Assembly (NCBI GenBank): GCA_025667525.1 | Contig: CM046874.1 | Coordinates: 285,116,380 to 285,180,379, forward strand | Reading direction: 5' to 3' | Origin: Glebionis coronaria | Lineage: Eukaryota > Streptophyta > Magnoliopsida > Asterales > Asteraceae | DNA: 64,000 nucleotides | Shown: positions 11,748 to 23,005 of the stretch, in pieces | Layout of the letters: the number at the start of each line of letters is the position of its first letter | Position numbering within the stretch: the stretch's first letter is position 1 | Translations under genes and position numbers: made by a program | The notes under the pieces: model-generated | Seen by the model: the letters and a program-made list of their open reading frames with translations, nothing else | Told to the model about the DNA's origin: nothing | Database searches by the model: none

Positions 11748-14700
11748 GTGAAGTTTATGATCACTCGTAATCAAGCTAAACGAGCTCGTAAACGACTTCA
11801 AAAGCAAGCAAATCAAGAATCGTTGATTGTTGAAGAACCTCCAATTGTTGAACCTATTATAGAACAAGAAGTCGTAATGGCTAATCGTACTATGATGGAG
11901 TTGCTACAAGCACCCACCGAGGGTTTTGGAGAGGCCATTGTTATTCCCGCCATCCTTGCGGAGAATTTCGAGATTAAGACGGGTTTAATGTCGATGCTAC
12001 AAGCAAACAAGTTTCGAGGTCACGAGAAAGACAACCCGCATTACCATATTAGGAATTTCAACCGTCTCACCGCCACTAGCAAATTCAAAGATGTTCCACA
12101 TGACGCCATTAAGATGATGTTGTTTCCATATTCGTTGGATGGACCCGCAAAAATTTGGCTCGAGAAAGAACCGCCAAATTCGATTTTGACATGGGCCGAT
12201 CTCGTTTCTAAGTTTGTGAACAAGTTTTTTCCACCATCGAAAACAACACACTTAAAAAATGAGATTTCACGATTTGTGCAACGTAACAATGAAAGTTTTT
12301 CAATGGCATGGGAACGATTTAAGGAGATGTTACATGAATGTCCTCATCATGATTTTTCGGAATTGCATCAAATTGATACCTTTTATAATGGGCTTAATGA
12401 TCATGAACGAGATTATTTGAATGCCGCCGCGGGTGGTAATTTTTTGTGCAAGACGACAAATGAGGCTTTACAAATCATTGAAAATCGATCTAAGGTTTAT
12501 AGCCCTCGTAACACACCGAGTGTTGCCAATATGGGTTCGTCATCGTCATCACAATCGTCTCGTAGCATTAACGCCTTACATGATGAAGCTAATGAGGAAA
12601 ATCGGTTTTTTGATAGATTTGCTAATCTAATGTCCCATTGGAAGGCTCAAGAAGCTTCCAATTCCGCTTCGGTTAAAGCGGTTGCTAAGAGTTGTTTATC
12701 GTGTGGAGGAGCTCATGATTTATCCGAGTGCATTACCGCGGATGGTAACACTTCGAGTGCTTATGTAGCAACGGGAACTTACAACCAAAACGGCCAAGGT
12801 TCCCGCCAAAATCAAGCTCCACCAAACCAAAATGCTAACAATTATCGAAACAACAACCAAGGTAATTACCAAGGCAACACACGCAATTACAACAAAGGGA
12901 ATTATCAAAGTGGAAATGGACAAATCTCTAATCAAAACCAAAACCGTGATTTTCAAAACACTACACAAGGTTTTCAAAATGCTCACACGAAAAATTTGCA
13001 AGGAGAATTTTTAGATTATGCAAAAGCAAATGATGCTAAATTTGATAATATGCAACGTGAGATGATTAGCTTAAGGTCCGAGTTGAAAAACGAGCTTAAA
13101 AATGAACTTGCTAATGAACTTAAAACTCATGCAAATAAAATGGAAGGAAATGTCCAACGTCTTCAACAAAACCAACAAAAGATGGAATTAGGACAACATG
13201 AGATTAAGCAAGAATTATTGAAAGCGGATGCTAGGCAATCTAAATTTGAGGACCGAATGGCTAAAATGTTTGAAGCTATCATGTGTAAGCCCTCTTCTTC
13301 GGGTGGTCTTCCTAGTGATACCATTGCAAACCCGAAGGGAGAAATGAAGGTTATTACTACACGAAGTGGTAAAACTTTCAAGGAACCGATCTCCCGTCCA
13401 AGTACTTCTACGGAGAAGGAAATCGAGAAAGAACCCGAGGTGGAGGTCGAAAAGGAGCACATTACAATCCCACGAAGTACCGCTCGAACCACACCTACGG
13501 TTACACCAATACCAATTATGGAACCCGAGATTCCAAGGCCGTTGCCTAATGACCTACCCACACCACCCTTACCCTACCCATCGAGACGAAACAAAGAGAA
13601 AGCACAAGAAAGGAACAATTATCAATTTGAGCTATTTATGAAAATGTTTCGTGATTTGCATTTTAACATAAGTTTTGCCGATGCTTTAATCATGATGCCT
13701 CGATTCGCCGCGAACTTCAAAAGTATGCTAAACAACAAAGAGAAGTTACAACAATCGTCTAGTTGTTCATCGGTTTTTCTAAGCCGCATACCACAAAAAG
13801 TCGGTGATCCCGGTAAATTTTTGATTCCGTGTGCTATTCAAGATATGGAGGAATGCTACGCCTTGGCCGATCTTGGCGCTAGTATTAATTTGATGCCTCT
13901 CGAGATTTTCAAATCGCTTTCGCTTCCGGCTCTTACTCCTTCGAACATGTCCATCGAGATGGCCGATCATTCTACGATCATGGCATGTGGAGTAGCCGAG
14001 GACGTTTTCGTTAAAGTCGGAAAGTTTTACTATCCCGTTGACTTTATCGTTGTAGACATTCCCATCGATCGAAAAGTTCCTCTCATTTTGGGTCGTTCAT
14101 TTTTGGATACATCAAGAGCACTTATCAATGTTCATGCTCGAAAAATCACCCTTCGTTTCAATGAAGAAGAACTTGTCATCAACGCAACACAAAACTCCAA
14201 TCTTTCTCATGTATATTCTATTGCAACTTTAAACCATGGTGACTCGACCAATGTCATTTGCAAAGAATTTTCACCAAGAGTTTTAGGGAATGTCTCCAAA
14301 AACAATTTACCATTTCCTCCGCCGGTGGAGGTTATGAGTGCTAAGCCTACAAAGAAGAAACCATCAATACTTGAATCGAAAAATCCTTCACCTCATCTCG
14401 AACATTCATTCTTGAAAAGTGTTGATAAGTTGCCGGTTTCTACGGAAGATCTTTCGGATGATGAATATGTTGGCCCCGATGGGGAGGTTTTCTTCGTCGA
14501 TAAACGTTTTGAGAACTTGCCACCACCAAAACCAAAACGGTTTCAAAATGTGAGAATTTTTAGTGTAACTAACATCGTCTTAGAAACACCGAATATTTTC
14601 GACATAATCAAAAAGGGTTTTCATAAGGAGAGTTTAAAAGATAACAAAGAAAAAGATCTTAAATGTGATTTAATTGATTTTTCTACAAATCTAACTCCGT

Positions 14701-15083
14701 CATCACCACGTGATTTGAGTGCTACAAATTCGTCTACTCCTTTTGACGATGTTTTGTGTGGTCCTAGTATGGGGGAAGCCCCTTATGTTCCCTCATCCTT
14801 GTCCACCGAGGACGAGATATTCGATCCCGGAATTTCATGTAAAGGGAAATCTCGGTCTTCCACCGATGCAATAAATGGAAACGATATCTATTTGCTTGGT
14901 GCGAGTCTACCTCGAGTAGCTCAAACGTTTGTCTTACCAATTGTCTCACCCTTCTACTTCTCATCTATTTTCTTCAAACTCTTTGAGTTTATGGCACATG
15001 TTGAAGTGACGTTAATTTGTTTTTCCAATGGAAACGAGAACGCCATCTTCGACCCCGGTATTTTGCATCATCTAAGGACTTAG
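11748..15083 (+). CDS. Athila-1 gag-protease polyprotein, intact 1111 codons, no polymerase
   Basis: Gag builds the virus-like particle and the aspartic protease cleaves the polyprotein. In order: a basic N-terminus (a second Met at codon 4 may be the real start); gag core about residues 50-170 with LLQAPTEG, FPYSLDGPAKIW and FFPPSK; a CCHC-like knuckle at about 316-328 (CLSCGGAHDLSEC, with an unusual 3-residue spacing before His); Asn/Gln-rich low complexity at about 345-410; a charged coiled-coil stretch at about 420-510; TTRSGK near 535; and a protease with catalytic Asp about 708 in DLGAS and a LILGRSFLDT flap partner. After about 830 comes a tail of nearly 300 residues without known domain, containing IFDPGI twice. 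There is no RT, RNase H or integrase; the following sequence matches the region after integrase in Athila-2. Absence of stops in such a young copy suggests the protein was recently made. Confidence 0.9.
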   Translation: MKFMITRNQAKRARKRLQKQANQESLIVEEPPIVEPIIEQEVVMANRTMMELLQAPTEGFGEAIVIPAILAENFEIKTGLMSMLQANKFRGHEKDNPHYHIRNFNRLTATSKFKDVPHDAIKMMLFPYSLDGPAKIWLEKEPPNSILTWADLVSKFVNKFFPPSKTTHLKNEISRFVQRNNESFSMAWERFKEMLHECPHHDFSELHQIDTFYNGLNDHERDYLNAAAGGNFLCKTTNEALQIIENRSKVYSPRNTPSVANMGSSSSSQSSRSINALHDEANEENRFFDRFANLMSHWKAQEASNSASVKAVAKSCLSCGGAHDLSECITADGNTSSAYVATGTYNQNGQGSRQNQAPPNQNANNYRNNNQGNYQGNTRNYNKGNYQSGNGQISNQNQNRDFQNTTQGFQNAHTKNLQGEFLDYAKANDAKFDNMQREMISLRSELKNELKNELANELKTHANKMEGNVQRLQQNQQKMELGQHEIKQELLKADARQSKFEDRMAKMFEAIMCKPSSSGGLPSDTIANPKGEMKVITTRSGKTFKEPISRPSTSTEKEIEKEPEVEVEKEHITIPRSTARTTPTVTPIPIMEPEIPRPLPNDLPTPPLPYPSRRNKEKAQERNNYQFELFMKMFRDLHFNISFADALIMMPRFAANFKSMLNNKEKLQQSSSCSSVFLSRIPQKVGDPGKFLIPCAIQDMEECYALADLGASINLMPLEIFKSLSLPALTPSNMSIEMADHSTIMACGVAEDVFVKVGKFYYPVDFIVVDIPIDRKVPLILGRSFLDTSRALINVHARKITLRFNEEELVINATQNSNLSHVYSIATLNHGDSTNVICKEFSPRVLGNVSKNNLPFPPPVEVMSAKPTKKKPSILESKNPSPHLEHSFLKSVDKLPVSTEDLSDDEYVGPDGEVFFVDKRFENLPPPKPKRFQNVRIFSVTNIVLETPNIFDIIKKGFHKESLKDNKEKDLKCDLIDFSTNLTPSSPRDLSATNSSTPFDDVLCGPSMGEAPYVPSSLSTEDEIFDPGISCKGKSRSSTDAINGNDIYLLGASLPRVAQTFVLPIVSPFYFSSIFFKLFEFMAHVEVTLICFSNGNENAIFDPGILHHLRT

Positions 15084-17325
15084 TCCTTTATACCGGTTGC
15101 TTTTTGGGCCTTGTTTATCATGTAAGCCCCATCAAAAATTAACCACACCATGATATCCCTAAATGTTCACATTTTGAGGGGATCGAGTCGAGCTCATGAC
15201 TCGGTAATCAAAAACGAGGTGCCTCGTGGGGGAGATCCCATGCTTATCTTTATGCTTTATGTTCACTAATAAGGGGACTTGTACCCTTCCAACTCGTTGT
15301 CTCGTGGTTGTTTGTGATTGTGTTATCTAGATCATCATCATCGTCTACGATTGAAGACTCTCGTGTTCGTTTACGTGAGCCTCCATCGTTCGTTTGAAGA
15401 AGTTTTTCACGAATCCATGACATATCCTTTATTGTTCTAACAATTATCTTTTAGCATAATTAATAAACGGCTTTAGATATATTGTTGATCACCCTTTCCA
15501 TGCTAGATCCTAAGCATTCGATTCTTCGTCTCTAGTATGGGGGTGCTCCACCTTTAGACTCGAAACATTGAGGACAATGTTTACTTTTAGTATGGGGGGG
15601 TGAATAGGTACTTGCTTTGCTACGCCCTCACGTTTTCCAATTTTCAATGTTTTGTTTTGCTAATAAGGCTAAAAATGGCCAAATTTTAAAATTTTTCTTA
15701 GTTTTCATAAGTGTTTTTAAGACACGAATGTATATTTTCCGATGGGTAGAATAAGAGTTAATTTTTGACTTGATGGGCATTTGGAGCCATTTACATTCCT
15801 TAACCCGCTCAATTCAAGTTTTGCTAGACTTTTATATAGGGAGCTTTAAAACGCGAAAGTCTTAATTCATTCGGGTTAAGAACAAGAACTTTTCGCAAGC
15901 TCCTATAATTGATTCTAGAAAGTCACTTATCAAGGGAACTTTAAAATGCATTCTCTAAACTTGAAAAAGTCCAAGAAAGTGCAAGATCCTATAGGTGGCT
16001 TGAAAACCCAAAACGTTGATTTGATATAAGTCTTAATGAAAGCTAATCCAAATTTGGCTTAATTTTGACTTGCAAGGCTAAGTATTCACGAGTCTCTTTA
16101 ATTAGAGGTCTTTAAATAGTGAAGAACGAGAAATGATAGAGTTAGACAAGTGATCATGCTAAACGTAGAACATAAAAATGTTCTTTCAAAAACTCATATG
16201 TTTTTAATTGTGGCTTTTTCTTCCCATAAGATCAATGCATTAGAAATTAAACATAATTGCAATAAGTAAGGTCGTACGATTTGAAAGGTTACTTAGCCTC
16301 TAGCGCAAGATCGTTTAAAAGTTGCTCGGGGTTGAATAGAGTTCATAGCCAAGGCATAACTTATTGAAGCGGGACGCGAAGATTGGCGATTATCCAAAAA
16401 GGCCCTAACAAGGCATGAGGAGCTCTATTTTTGCTAAAGATCCAAAGATGATGTGAAGTATCATTATTCCAAAATCAATATGAAGGATCGAGACACACGA
16501 CGATAAGCAATTACTCCCCTAAAGAATGGAGAAAGTCTATCCAAAAAGACCCTAACAAGGTATGAGGATGAATATATCCAAGTCCGAAAAGGAGGCGGAT
16601 CGTTGTATATCAAAATCCAAAGTAAAGATTGAAGAAAAATGATGAAGTCGTGGTCCTATATGAAGAATCTCTCAAAAAAACGTCAAGTGAAGAAATTCCA
16701 AATATATGAAGAGAAGACCATAATTTCAAGAACGTCTTCCCAAGATTTGAAGTATGAAGTACATGCCAAATATCGGTCCGAGAAAGGTCTCAAATCGTGA
16801 AACGAGTTATGCCAAGATATGAACTTAAGGAGATACACGAGAAGCCGTTTTAAAAGATTTTTTCCTTCGGCTAACTATTGATCAAATCGTGCTACTTTGC
16901 TTTCGGACTAATAACTACTCAAATAAGTCAATATGAATCACTTGTGATCCATGACAATTAGATAAAAAATGCTAGTAACCCATTTCCTTTTATAATAACT
17001 AGGATTGCGGGGAGAAAAAGTATTACACAATTTGAACGTATGAGTAGTGTTAGCATTGTGACTTGTACCAACAATGATCTTGTTTTTGCACTTAGCATGG
17101 AATGTATGACAATCAAGGATGACGAAATTTACTCTAAGGGACATTAACTTGTTTCTATTCTTAGACCCTAAAAGTCACCTTTTGGTGATGAAAATCATAC
17201 ATTATGTCTTTACACATCATCGTAGTATGTTGCAAGTCTTTTACTCTTCAATAAAGGTTAATAAAATTGAACTTTGGTAATGCTTAGATACTTTATTCTA
17301 GCATTGCGTGAGGGCACGACAATGG
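15084..17325 (+). other. Athila-1 3' non-coding region, partly conserved with Athila-2
   Basis: There is no credible ORF. A segment near 15185-15235 (GAGCTCATGACTCGGTAATC) corresponds to 43455-43515 after Athila-2 integrase, marking the point where the pol deletion rejoins. Purine tracts preceded by similar sequence occur at about 15534-15543 and 15588-15602. From about 16070 to 17340 the sequence aligns with 44147-45396 of Athila-2, including AAGGTCGTACGATTTGAAA, CATAGCCAAGGCATAACTTA and GAGTTATGCCAAGATATGAA. Confidence 0.75.
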
Positions 17326-17329
17326 CTTA

Positions 17330-17340
17330 GTATGGGGGAG
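17330..17340 (+). other. Polypurine tract of Athila-1
   Basis: GTATGGGGGAG directly abuts the 3' LTR start at 17341. It is the expected primer site for plus-strand cDNA synthesis. Confidence 0.85.
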
Positions 17341-20300
17341 TGATGAGATGGCATTTATACATGATCTCATCGTTCTTTTCGGGCTTTAAATGCACTAAAA
17401 TGTCATAAAATACCATATATATGCTTGTGTTTGTTTACTTGTGTATTTTAGGTATGGATATCGTGAAAAAGACAAAAGATCACAAGATACAAGGAAAAAC
17501 GAACACGAGAAACGAAGCCGTACAAAGAACCGGGCCCTAATCATGGAATTTTCATCAAATACCCTTGAAGACTTGAAGACAAAACAAGATTGATCCTTAT
17601 TCTATGAAGAAATGACACTTAAAACCCTTGTATAATGATAATTACAAGTTTGGTCCCTTAAGTTTGTCAAAATTGCAAAAAGGTCCTTCAACTTTGAAGA
17701 AATGGCAAGAATAGTCCCTCAACAATTTCTAATTGCCATTTATGGTCCCTCATGAAGATTAAGACATAATGAAGACCTTTGAAGATCAACTTTGTCCAAG
17801 TTCAGCCCTTGAGATATCACAAAGTGTCAAAAATCACCCTTGATAATCTTTTATCAAAGTATTGTGCCAAAAGTGACAATAGGGGAAAGTTTTTAACAAA
17901 GAGAAAACGATTTTAGGGCTGGAAGACCTTAAATGCCTAAAAAACCAAAAGGGAAGGACCAAAAGCGCCAAAGTTGAAAGATTCAAATGGAAATAGGCGG
18001 TTAACACCTAAGTTTCCCCTAAAAACGGATTCAAGAGAGTTACTGTACCTCTCTTTCACCCCCAGTGTCAATCTCACTCAAACTTGGGTAACTTTCTAAT
18101 TAACCTTGCACACGGATAATTCCCACACTCACAAACCTTTCCCACTCCTAAAAACCTGCATCCCACACATGTGCACCAAACCCCCAATTCCCCAATCCAC
18201 CAATCACATCATTCCTTAGCCCTCAAGCATCATGACGTGTCCCAATTGAATGGCCAAGATTATTTGCTTCCTCTCAAAGCAGAAACAAACGGCCAAGATC
18301 AAAAAAAGGACAATTCACACCAAAAACGTCCAAGGGCATAATAGGGATTTTTCTATGCATTAGGGTTTTGTATTTTTGATTCTAGTATGTTCTTAGGCCT
18401 CTATAAAAGGAGCTCACAGGTTGTGTGAAGCCCTTTGTTCCAGTTTTAAGCATAAAATCCTTGTAATCCCTTTTTTATGAAATTAAAGTTTGGTGTTTGT
18501 TTAAATCATTGTAATTCCTTTTAATGTTTATAAAAAGTTGAGTGTTGGGTTTATGCTTGATTCTGAGTTCCACTCTTGTTATTTGGTTTAGTGAATTGTG
18601 TTTCAAAAGTATTTAAGTTTTTCTGAAAATTTTGGAAGATTTTATAAGAATTTGTGTTAAGGATTGGGTGTTCTTAGTTCATGTTATTGGTAACATAAGG
18701 GTAATAAGAACGTGTTTAGAAGGTTTGGAAAGTTTTTGGAAGTTTTTAAGTAAGAAAGAAATCAGAAAAGAGATTGCATATTATCCTTTTTGTTTTCTTT
18801 GTTGATTGTCATAACAGGTAAGAAGGAGTGTTGATAAAGGGTCAGCTCCAACCCGAGTTGGATTGGAGGAGGGTTATACACCCTCTAGGGCTTTGGATGT
18901 TAAAGCCCTAAGGTATCTTTCTTATTTCCCTTTTGAAAGTTCAAAAATAGTAGTTTATATGATCTTATGTGATTCTGTGCATAAGTGTGTTTGAGGTGTT
19001 GGATTTGTGTTTATTGTATGTTATATGCATGCTAGATGTTAAGGGAATCAGTTTGAAAGAGTTTTATAAGGTTTTGGTTTGTTAAAATTGGTTTCCAGAA
19101 TTTACAAGGGTGTTTGGCAACAAGGATAAGCAGGGTAATATTTTTGATTTGTGTTCTAAGAAGGTGTTAGCAAGATTGGAATAGGTTAGAATAGGTTGAC
19201 TGATAGTTGTGTTGTCATTTGGAACAAGTCTAAAGCAATTTGTGTGGCTAAAAAAGGGAAAGTGAAGTTGAAAATCTGCTTGTGTCTTATTGTGCCTGTT
19301 TTTCCCCATTATTGATGCATGATTGTGTGAAGTCTGTTAGTAATTAGGTTAGTTAAGAGTAGGGTATTGATTGTGTGTCAGTTAGAGCTAGTGTGTGTTT
19401 AATTTGAGCCTTGGAATGTCACTAGAAGTGCAAGTAATTAAGTCAACAGTCCTAGACCTGCACATATTATATCAGAAACTTCATTAGGGTGTTGAGTACT
19501 TTGTTATTGATCATTGGTGTGCTAAGTGTTTTCTTTGTTGCTTGTTTAGACTTCTTGTGCTCAAAGGAGCACAAGAGTGCCCCAATTGCTCCAATATCAA
19601 CACCAAATAGCACAACTCAAGTACTCTTGGCTAAAAAGTGTGCACAAGTGTGCACTCACACTTGTGTGATTCATCAGTCCACAAGAAGCTTAACCAGGCC
19701 ACGTTTTTAATCCACATTTGTGCTTAATCTTGCTTAAAAAAGGGATTTGAATTTGGATTATAAGATTGTTTAGTGTCACTGATTGGTTGAGAAAAGTTAA
19801 AAAGAAAAAAAAAAAAAAAAATACAAGTTGCGCCGCAAGACCTACCTATTGCGGCGCAACTGAAGGAGCTACAGATCAAGGTGCTCCCGTTTCACTAGTT
19901 GCGGCGCAAGACACCAGCGTTGCGGCGCAACTAAGTGATAAAAAAGGGGGGGGGGTTACACGCCTCGAACCCGTGACCAGCCGTTCAACAACCCAACGTG
20001 TTAACCAAATGCGCCCTGGGGACTTTGATTAAGAGTTGTGGTTTGCATATTTATTTAACCCGTTTCTTATTTTTAGCTTATTTAAAAAAAACGTGGCTTA
20101 TTTACTTCTTTTCAGCTTATTTGTTGGGCTTATTTTCTTTTGCTTATTTTTCCTGAGTTACTGTTAGGGTTTTTGATTTTTCAAAATTGGTTTCACATTT
20201 TTCCTTTTATTTGTTTATTTTCTAGAATTTAATTAATATACGTTTTTTATTAAATCATTAAAAAATACCAAAAATAGTTTTTATTTATAGAAAAAATAGT

Positions 20301-21260
20301 TTTTAGGTTTTATTTAATATATTTGAGGTTTACATCTTATTTTGGTTTCAAAAACATTTATTTTTAATTTTATAATATTTTAAGGTTTTTTATAAACTTT
20401 AAAGATTTTTATAAAATTATTAAAAAAGGTTTAGAAGCTTAGATTTGTGTTTTTCTCTTAATTATATTATTTAGGATTTTTAGAAATTTTTTATTTCAAA
20501 TTTTAGAAACTTTTTATTTTTAGCATTATTTTATTATTATTTTATTATTTAAATTTCAAAATTTTCTTTTTCTTTATTTTTCATTTTTCTTAAGTTCTTT
20601 AGCATTAATTAGGATCATTTCCATTTTTAGAATAATTTTTAAGCTTTTAGATTTATTTCTATAATTATTTTAAGTTTAATTAGGTTTTAATTATTTTAAA
20701 TCATTTTCAGAGTTTTAAAAATAGTTTTAATAGGTTTTAATTTTTAGAAAATTACTTTTTAGTCTTATAATAATATAAGTTAAGTATTAGTTCAATAAAA
20801 TCATATTTTAGACATTTGAATTAGTTAAATTTAATTTTAGGGCTTTAATTAGCATTTAAAATTAATTATTTAATTAATAAAAGGTTTTAAAATATCTTTG
20901 TTGGATTTTTATCTTTATTTATATTATTTTAGACTTCTTTTTAGTCTTTTTATTTTTGATATTTTGTTTTTGGTTTTAATAATTTTTTAATTTTTGTGTT
21001 TTTCTACGGCTTTACGTTTACGTTTTTTACGTCATAGTGTAATTTTCACGAAACCGTCATTCCATCTCATCAATATTAATCTCAAATATATACAAGTTAA
21101 TTCACAACACCATACCTCCTTGGGAAACGAATCTTTCATCTCTTTTAAGTGATTGGGTCATTAGTGCACGGTTTTCCTAAACCGTCGTACTTAATACTTA
21201 CCGCTCATATTTAGTTGCTTGTTTTTCCTAAAGCAAGTTATCTAAATTTTCCTACAATCA
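17341..21260 (+). repeat. 3' LTR of Athila-1 (3920 bp)
   Basis: This near-identical partner of 7085-11005 shows four substitutions by eye and different lengths of one A run and one A/G run. It carries the same TATA box (18402-18409), palindromes and tRNA-like segment. It ends CCTACAATCA, followed by the ATCAG duplication. Confidence 0.95.
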
Positions 21261-21265
21261 ATCAG
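21261..21265. repeat. Target site duplication (right), ATCAG
   Basis: Exact partner of 7080-7084. Confidence 0.95.
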
Positions 21266-22175
21266 GAATTAAGAATCTATTTTAGCTTCAAGAGCCTCAA
21301 ACTTCTCCATTAATCGAGAGTTATTGATGCTACTTCCATCAACAAAAGAGGCAGATTTTCGATTATCTTTGTTTCGAGACTTTTTGGGCTAATTAAGTTC
21401 AAAAAGAACTTTATCCTCAATATATTGAAATTCTTGTTTCGGACTTCGGTAGAGGAAGATTCCTCCTGCTTTCCATCAAGAATTTCTTGAGTGAATTCGT
21501 CTAGACCATGGTAGAATATCTTAATAGATGACTTGGTTAAACCATGTCCATGGCATTTTGAAGCATGTTATTTAGTCGTAACTAGGATTTGGTTAGACTT
21601 TCACACTTTGTTTGTGAGAAATTTATGAGTTCGAGTAGAACGCCTTCAAATAACGAAGGTGGAAAGAATATGTCTATAAATCTCTTCTCATATTTTCCCA
21701 CGATGCTATAGAATCTTTATTAAGTTTATCAAACCAGGTTTTAGCATCATCAGATAAGGATAATGGAAATATCAAAAGTTTGATTTCTTCACTTTGAGTT
21801 TCACCATATTTGAACATGTCGTATATTGCGAGAAATTCACGGATATGGTCTTGCGGATCGGCACGCAAATGAGAATCTAATTTATTCTCTTGAATCGTTT
21901 TCAAGTGGGTAGTGTTAACAACAAAGTGGTCCTCAACAACAGGATAACAATGGCAGGATTCGGAGTCGGTGCTAAAATACTAGCACTTTCTCACAAGTGT
22001 TGATCATCAGGATTGATAATTATGATATATTCAGGTGTTGAGTCGTGTTGGATTTCAACATTCTCTACGGGTATATTTATAACGACGAATTCATTATAGG
22101 ATGGATTTTGGGTTGAAATTTTGAGTGATTCGATATATAAAGATTCTTCTTCGATCATTTTAAATTCATAACTAC
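21266..22175 (-). pseudogene. N-terminal part of gag of the older minus-strand gypsy element
   Basis: The start codon lies at about 22170 (minus). The first 60 codons are open, then one frameshift leads into the gag core at 21904-21674 (DPQDHIREF, FPLSLSDDAKTW, SWENMRRDL), which has the same architecture as the Athila gag cores elsewhere in the window (NPHYHIRNF, FPYSLDGPAKIW) but is clearly divergent. The remainder to 21266 is frameshifted but still gag-like. It continues at 7079 after excision of Athila-1. PBS and LTR lie upstream (minus sense) at 22981-22998 and from 23006. This is a dead copy; the protein would be a particle structural protein. Confidence 0.75.
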
Positions 22176-22980
22176 TCGTTTGTTACGATTTTATTTAATT
22201 TAAATAATAGGTTTACAAGTTTTTTCCCCACGATCGAGGATTTATACATGCGTTCAAAATTTTGAAAAAAGACATTTTATATTAATTTTTAATATGGTAA
22301 TAAAGAAAGCATATTTTAGTTTTATATTTATATTTTTATCTTTTTATATTTTGTATATAGTTATAGATTTAGATATATTTTAGTTTTCATTATATATAAT
22401 AGGGATAAGTGGATAAATATTATTTGTTTCAGATGGGTAAGTGTGGCGCATAACAGGATTGTGCAACAGCTTTGGAGTTTTGCAGGAAGTGCAGCCGCAC
22501 AAAAGAAAAGTGTGCCATGTTTTTGAAAATTTTATATATTGTTATGATTATTTTTTTCGCGTTTTAGATTAAAACAAGATAATCACATAAGTCATAAATG
22601 ACAGAAAAGTATATAAGCCACAATAATTGAAATCAAAACGAAAGCAAATCTAACATTTTTGGTTTTTTTTCTCTTTCAAAGAATATGATGATAAACTATA
22701 TATTTAGAGATCACATAGCCTAAAAAGAAATTTGGTGTTTTTTAAAAGCATATAACTTAATCGGTTAAGAAATAAATTCATTTTCAGACAAAAAGTGCGG
22801 CGCACTTAGTGTAGTGCGGCGTACTTGCAGATCCTCCAAAAAGTGTGGCGCACAATGGTTAAGTGCGGCGTGCTTTCGGAAAATATTAGGACAGAAAGAT
22901 TCAGATTGCAAGACATTTGTATGGTGATGGTTTACTTTTAAACAAGACTTTCAGAAAATTTTAATAAGTAACAAAAACAA
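22176..22980 (-). other. Leader of the older minus-strand gypsy element
   Basis: This non-coding DNA between PBS and gag contains several GC-rich paired motifs, notably AAGTGCGGCGCACTT at 22791-22806 with a partner at about 22811-22824, and another pair at 22839-22878. Confidence 0.65.
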
Positions 22981-22998
22981 TCCCCGACAGCGGTGCCA
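22981..22998 (-). other. Primer binding site of the older minus-strand gypsy element
   Basis: The minus-strand sequence TGGCACCGCTGTCGGGGA is a tRNA-Asp-type Athila PBS with small changes. It lies seven bases from the LTR end at 23006. Confidence 0.8.
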
Positions 22999-23005
22999 AA
23001 AACTT

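Larger units (their letters stand above)
7085..21260 (+). mobile_element. Athila-1: complete non-autonomous Athila-type LTR retrotransposon (14.2 kb)
   Basis: The element is bounded by TGATGAG...ACAATCA direct repeats of 3921 and 3920 bp, a perfect ATCAG duplication, a tRNA-Asp-type primer binding site directly downstream of the 5' LTR, and a purine tract directly upstream of the 3' LTR. The internal 6.3 kb carries one uninterrupted gag-protease ORF (11748-15083) and 2.2 kb of non-coding DNA; reverse transcriptase, RNase H and integrase are absent. By eye the LTRs differ by four substitutions (near 9132, 9360, 9586 and 10035) plus homopolymer lengths, so insertion was very recent. It interrupts the gag of an older minus-strand element. 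Movement must have relied on enzymes supplied in trans. Confidence 0.95.

Noticed and set aside
13163..13561. Minus-strand ORF of 132 codons
   Set aside because: It lies fully antisense to the well-supported gag-protease ORF and has no domain.
19766..20032. 88-codon ORF in the Athila-1 3' LTR
   Set aside because: It spans poly-A and poly-G runs whose lengths differ between the two LTRs, so the frame is not conserved.
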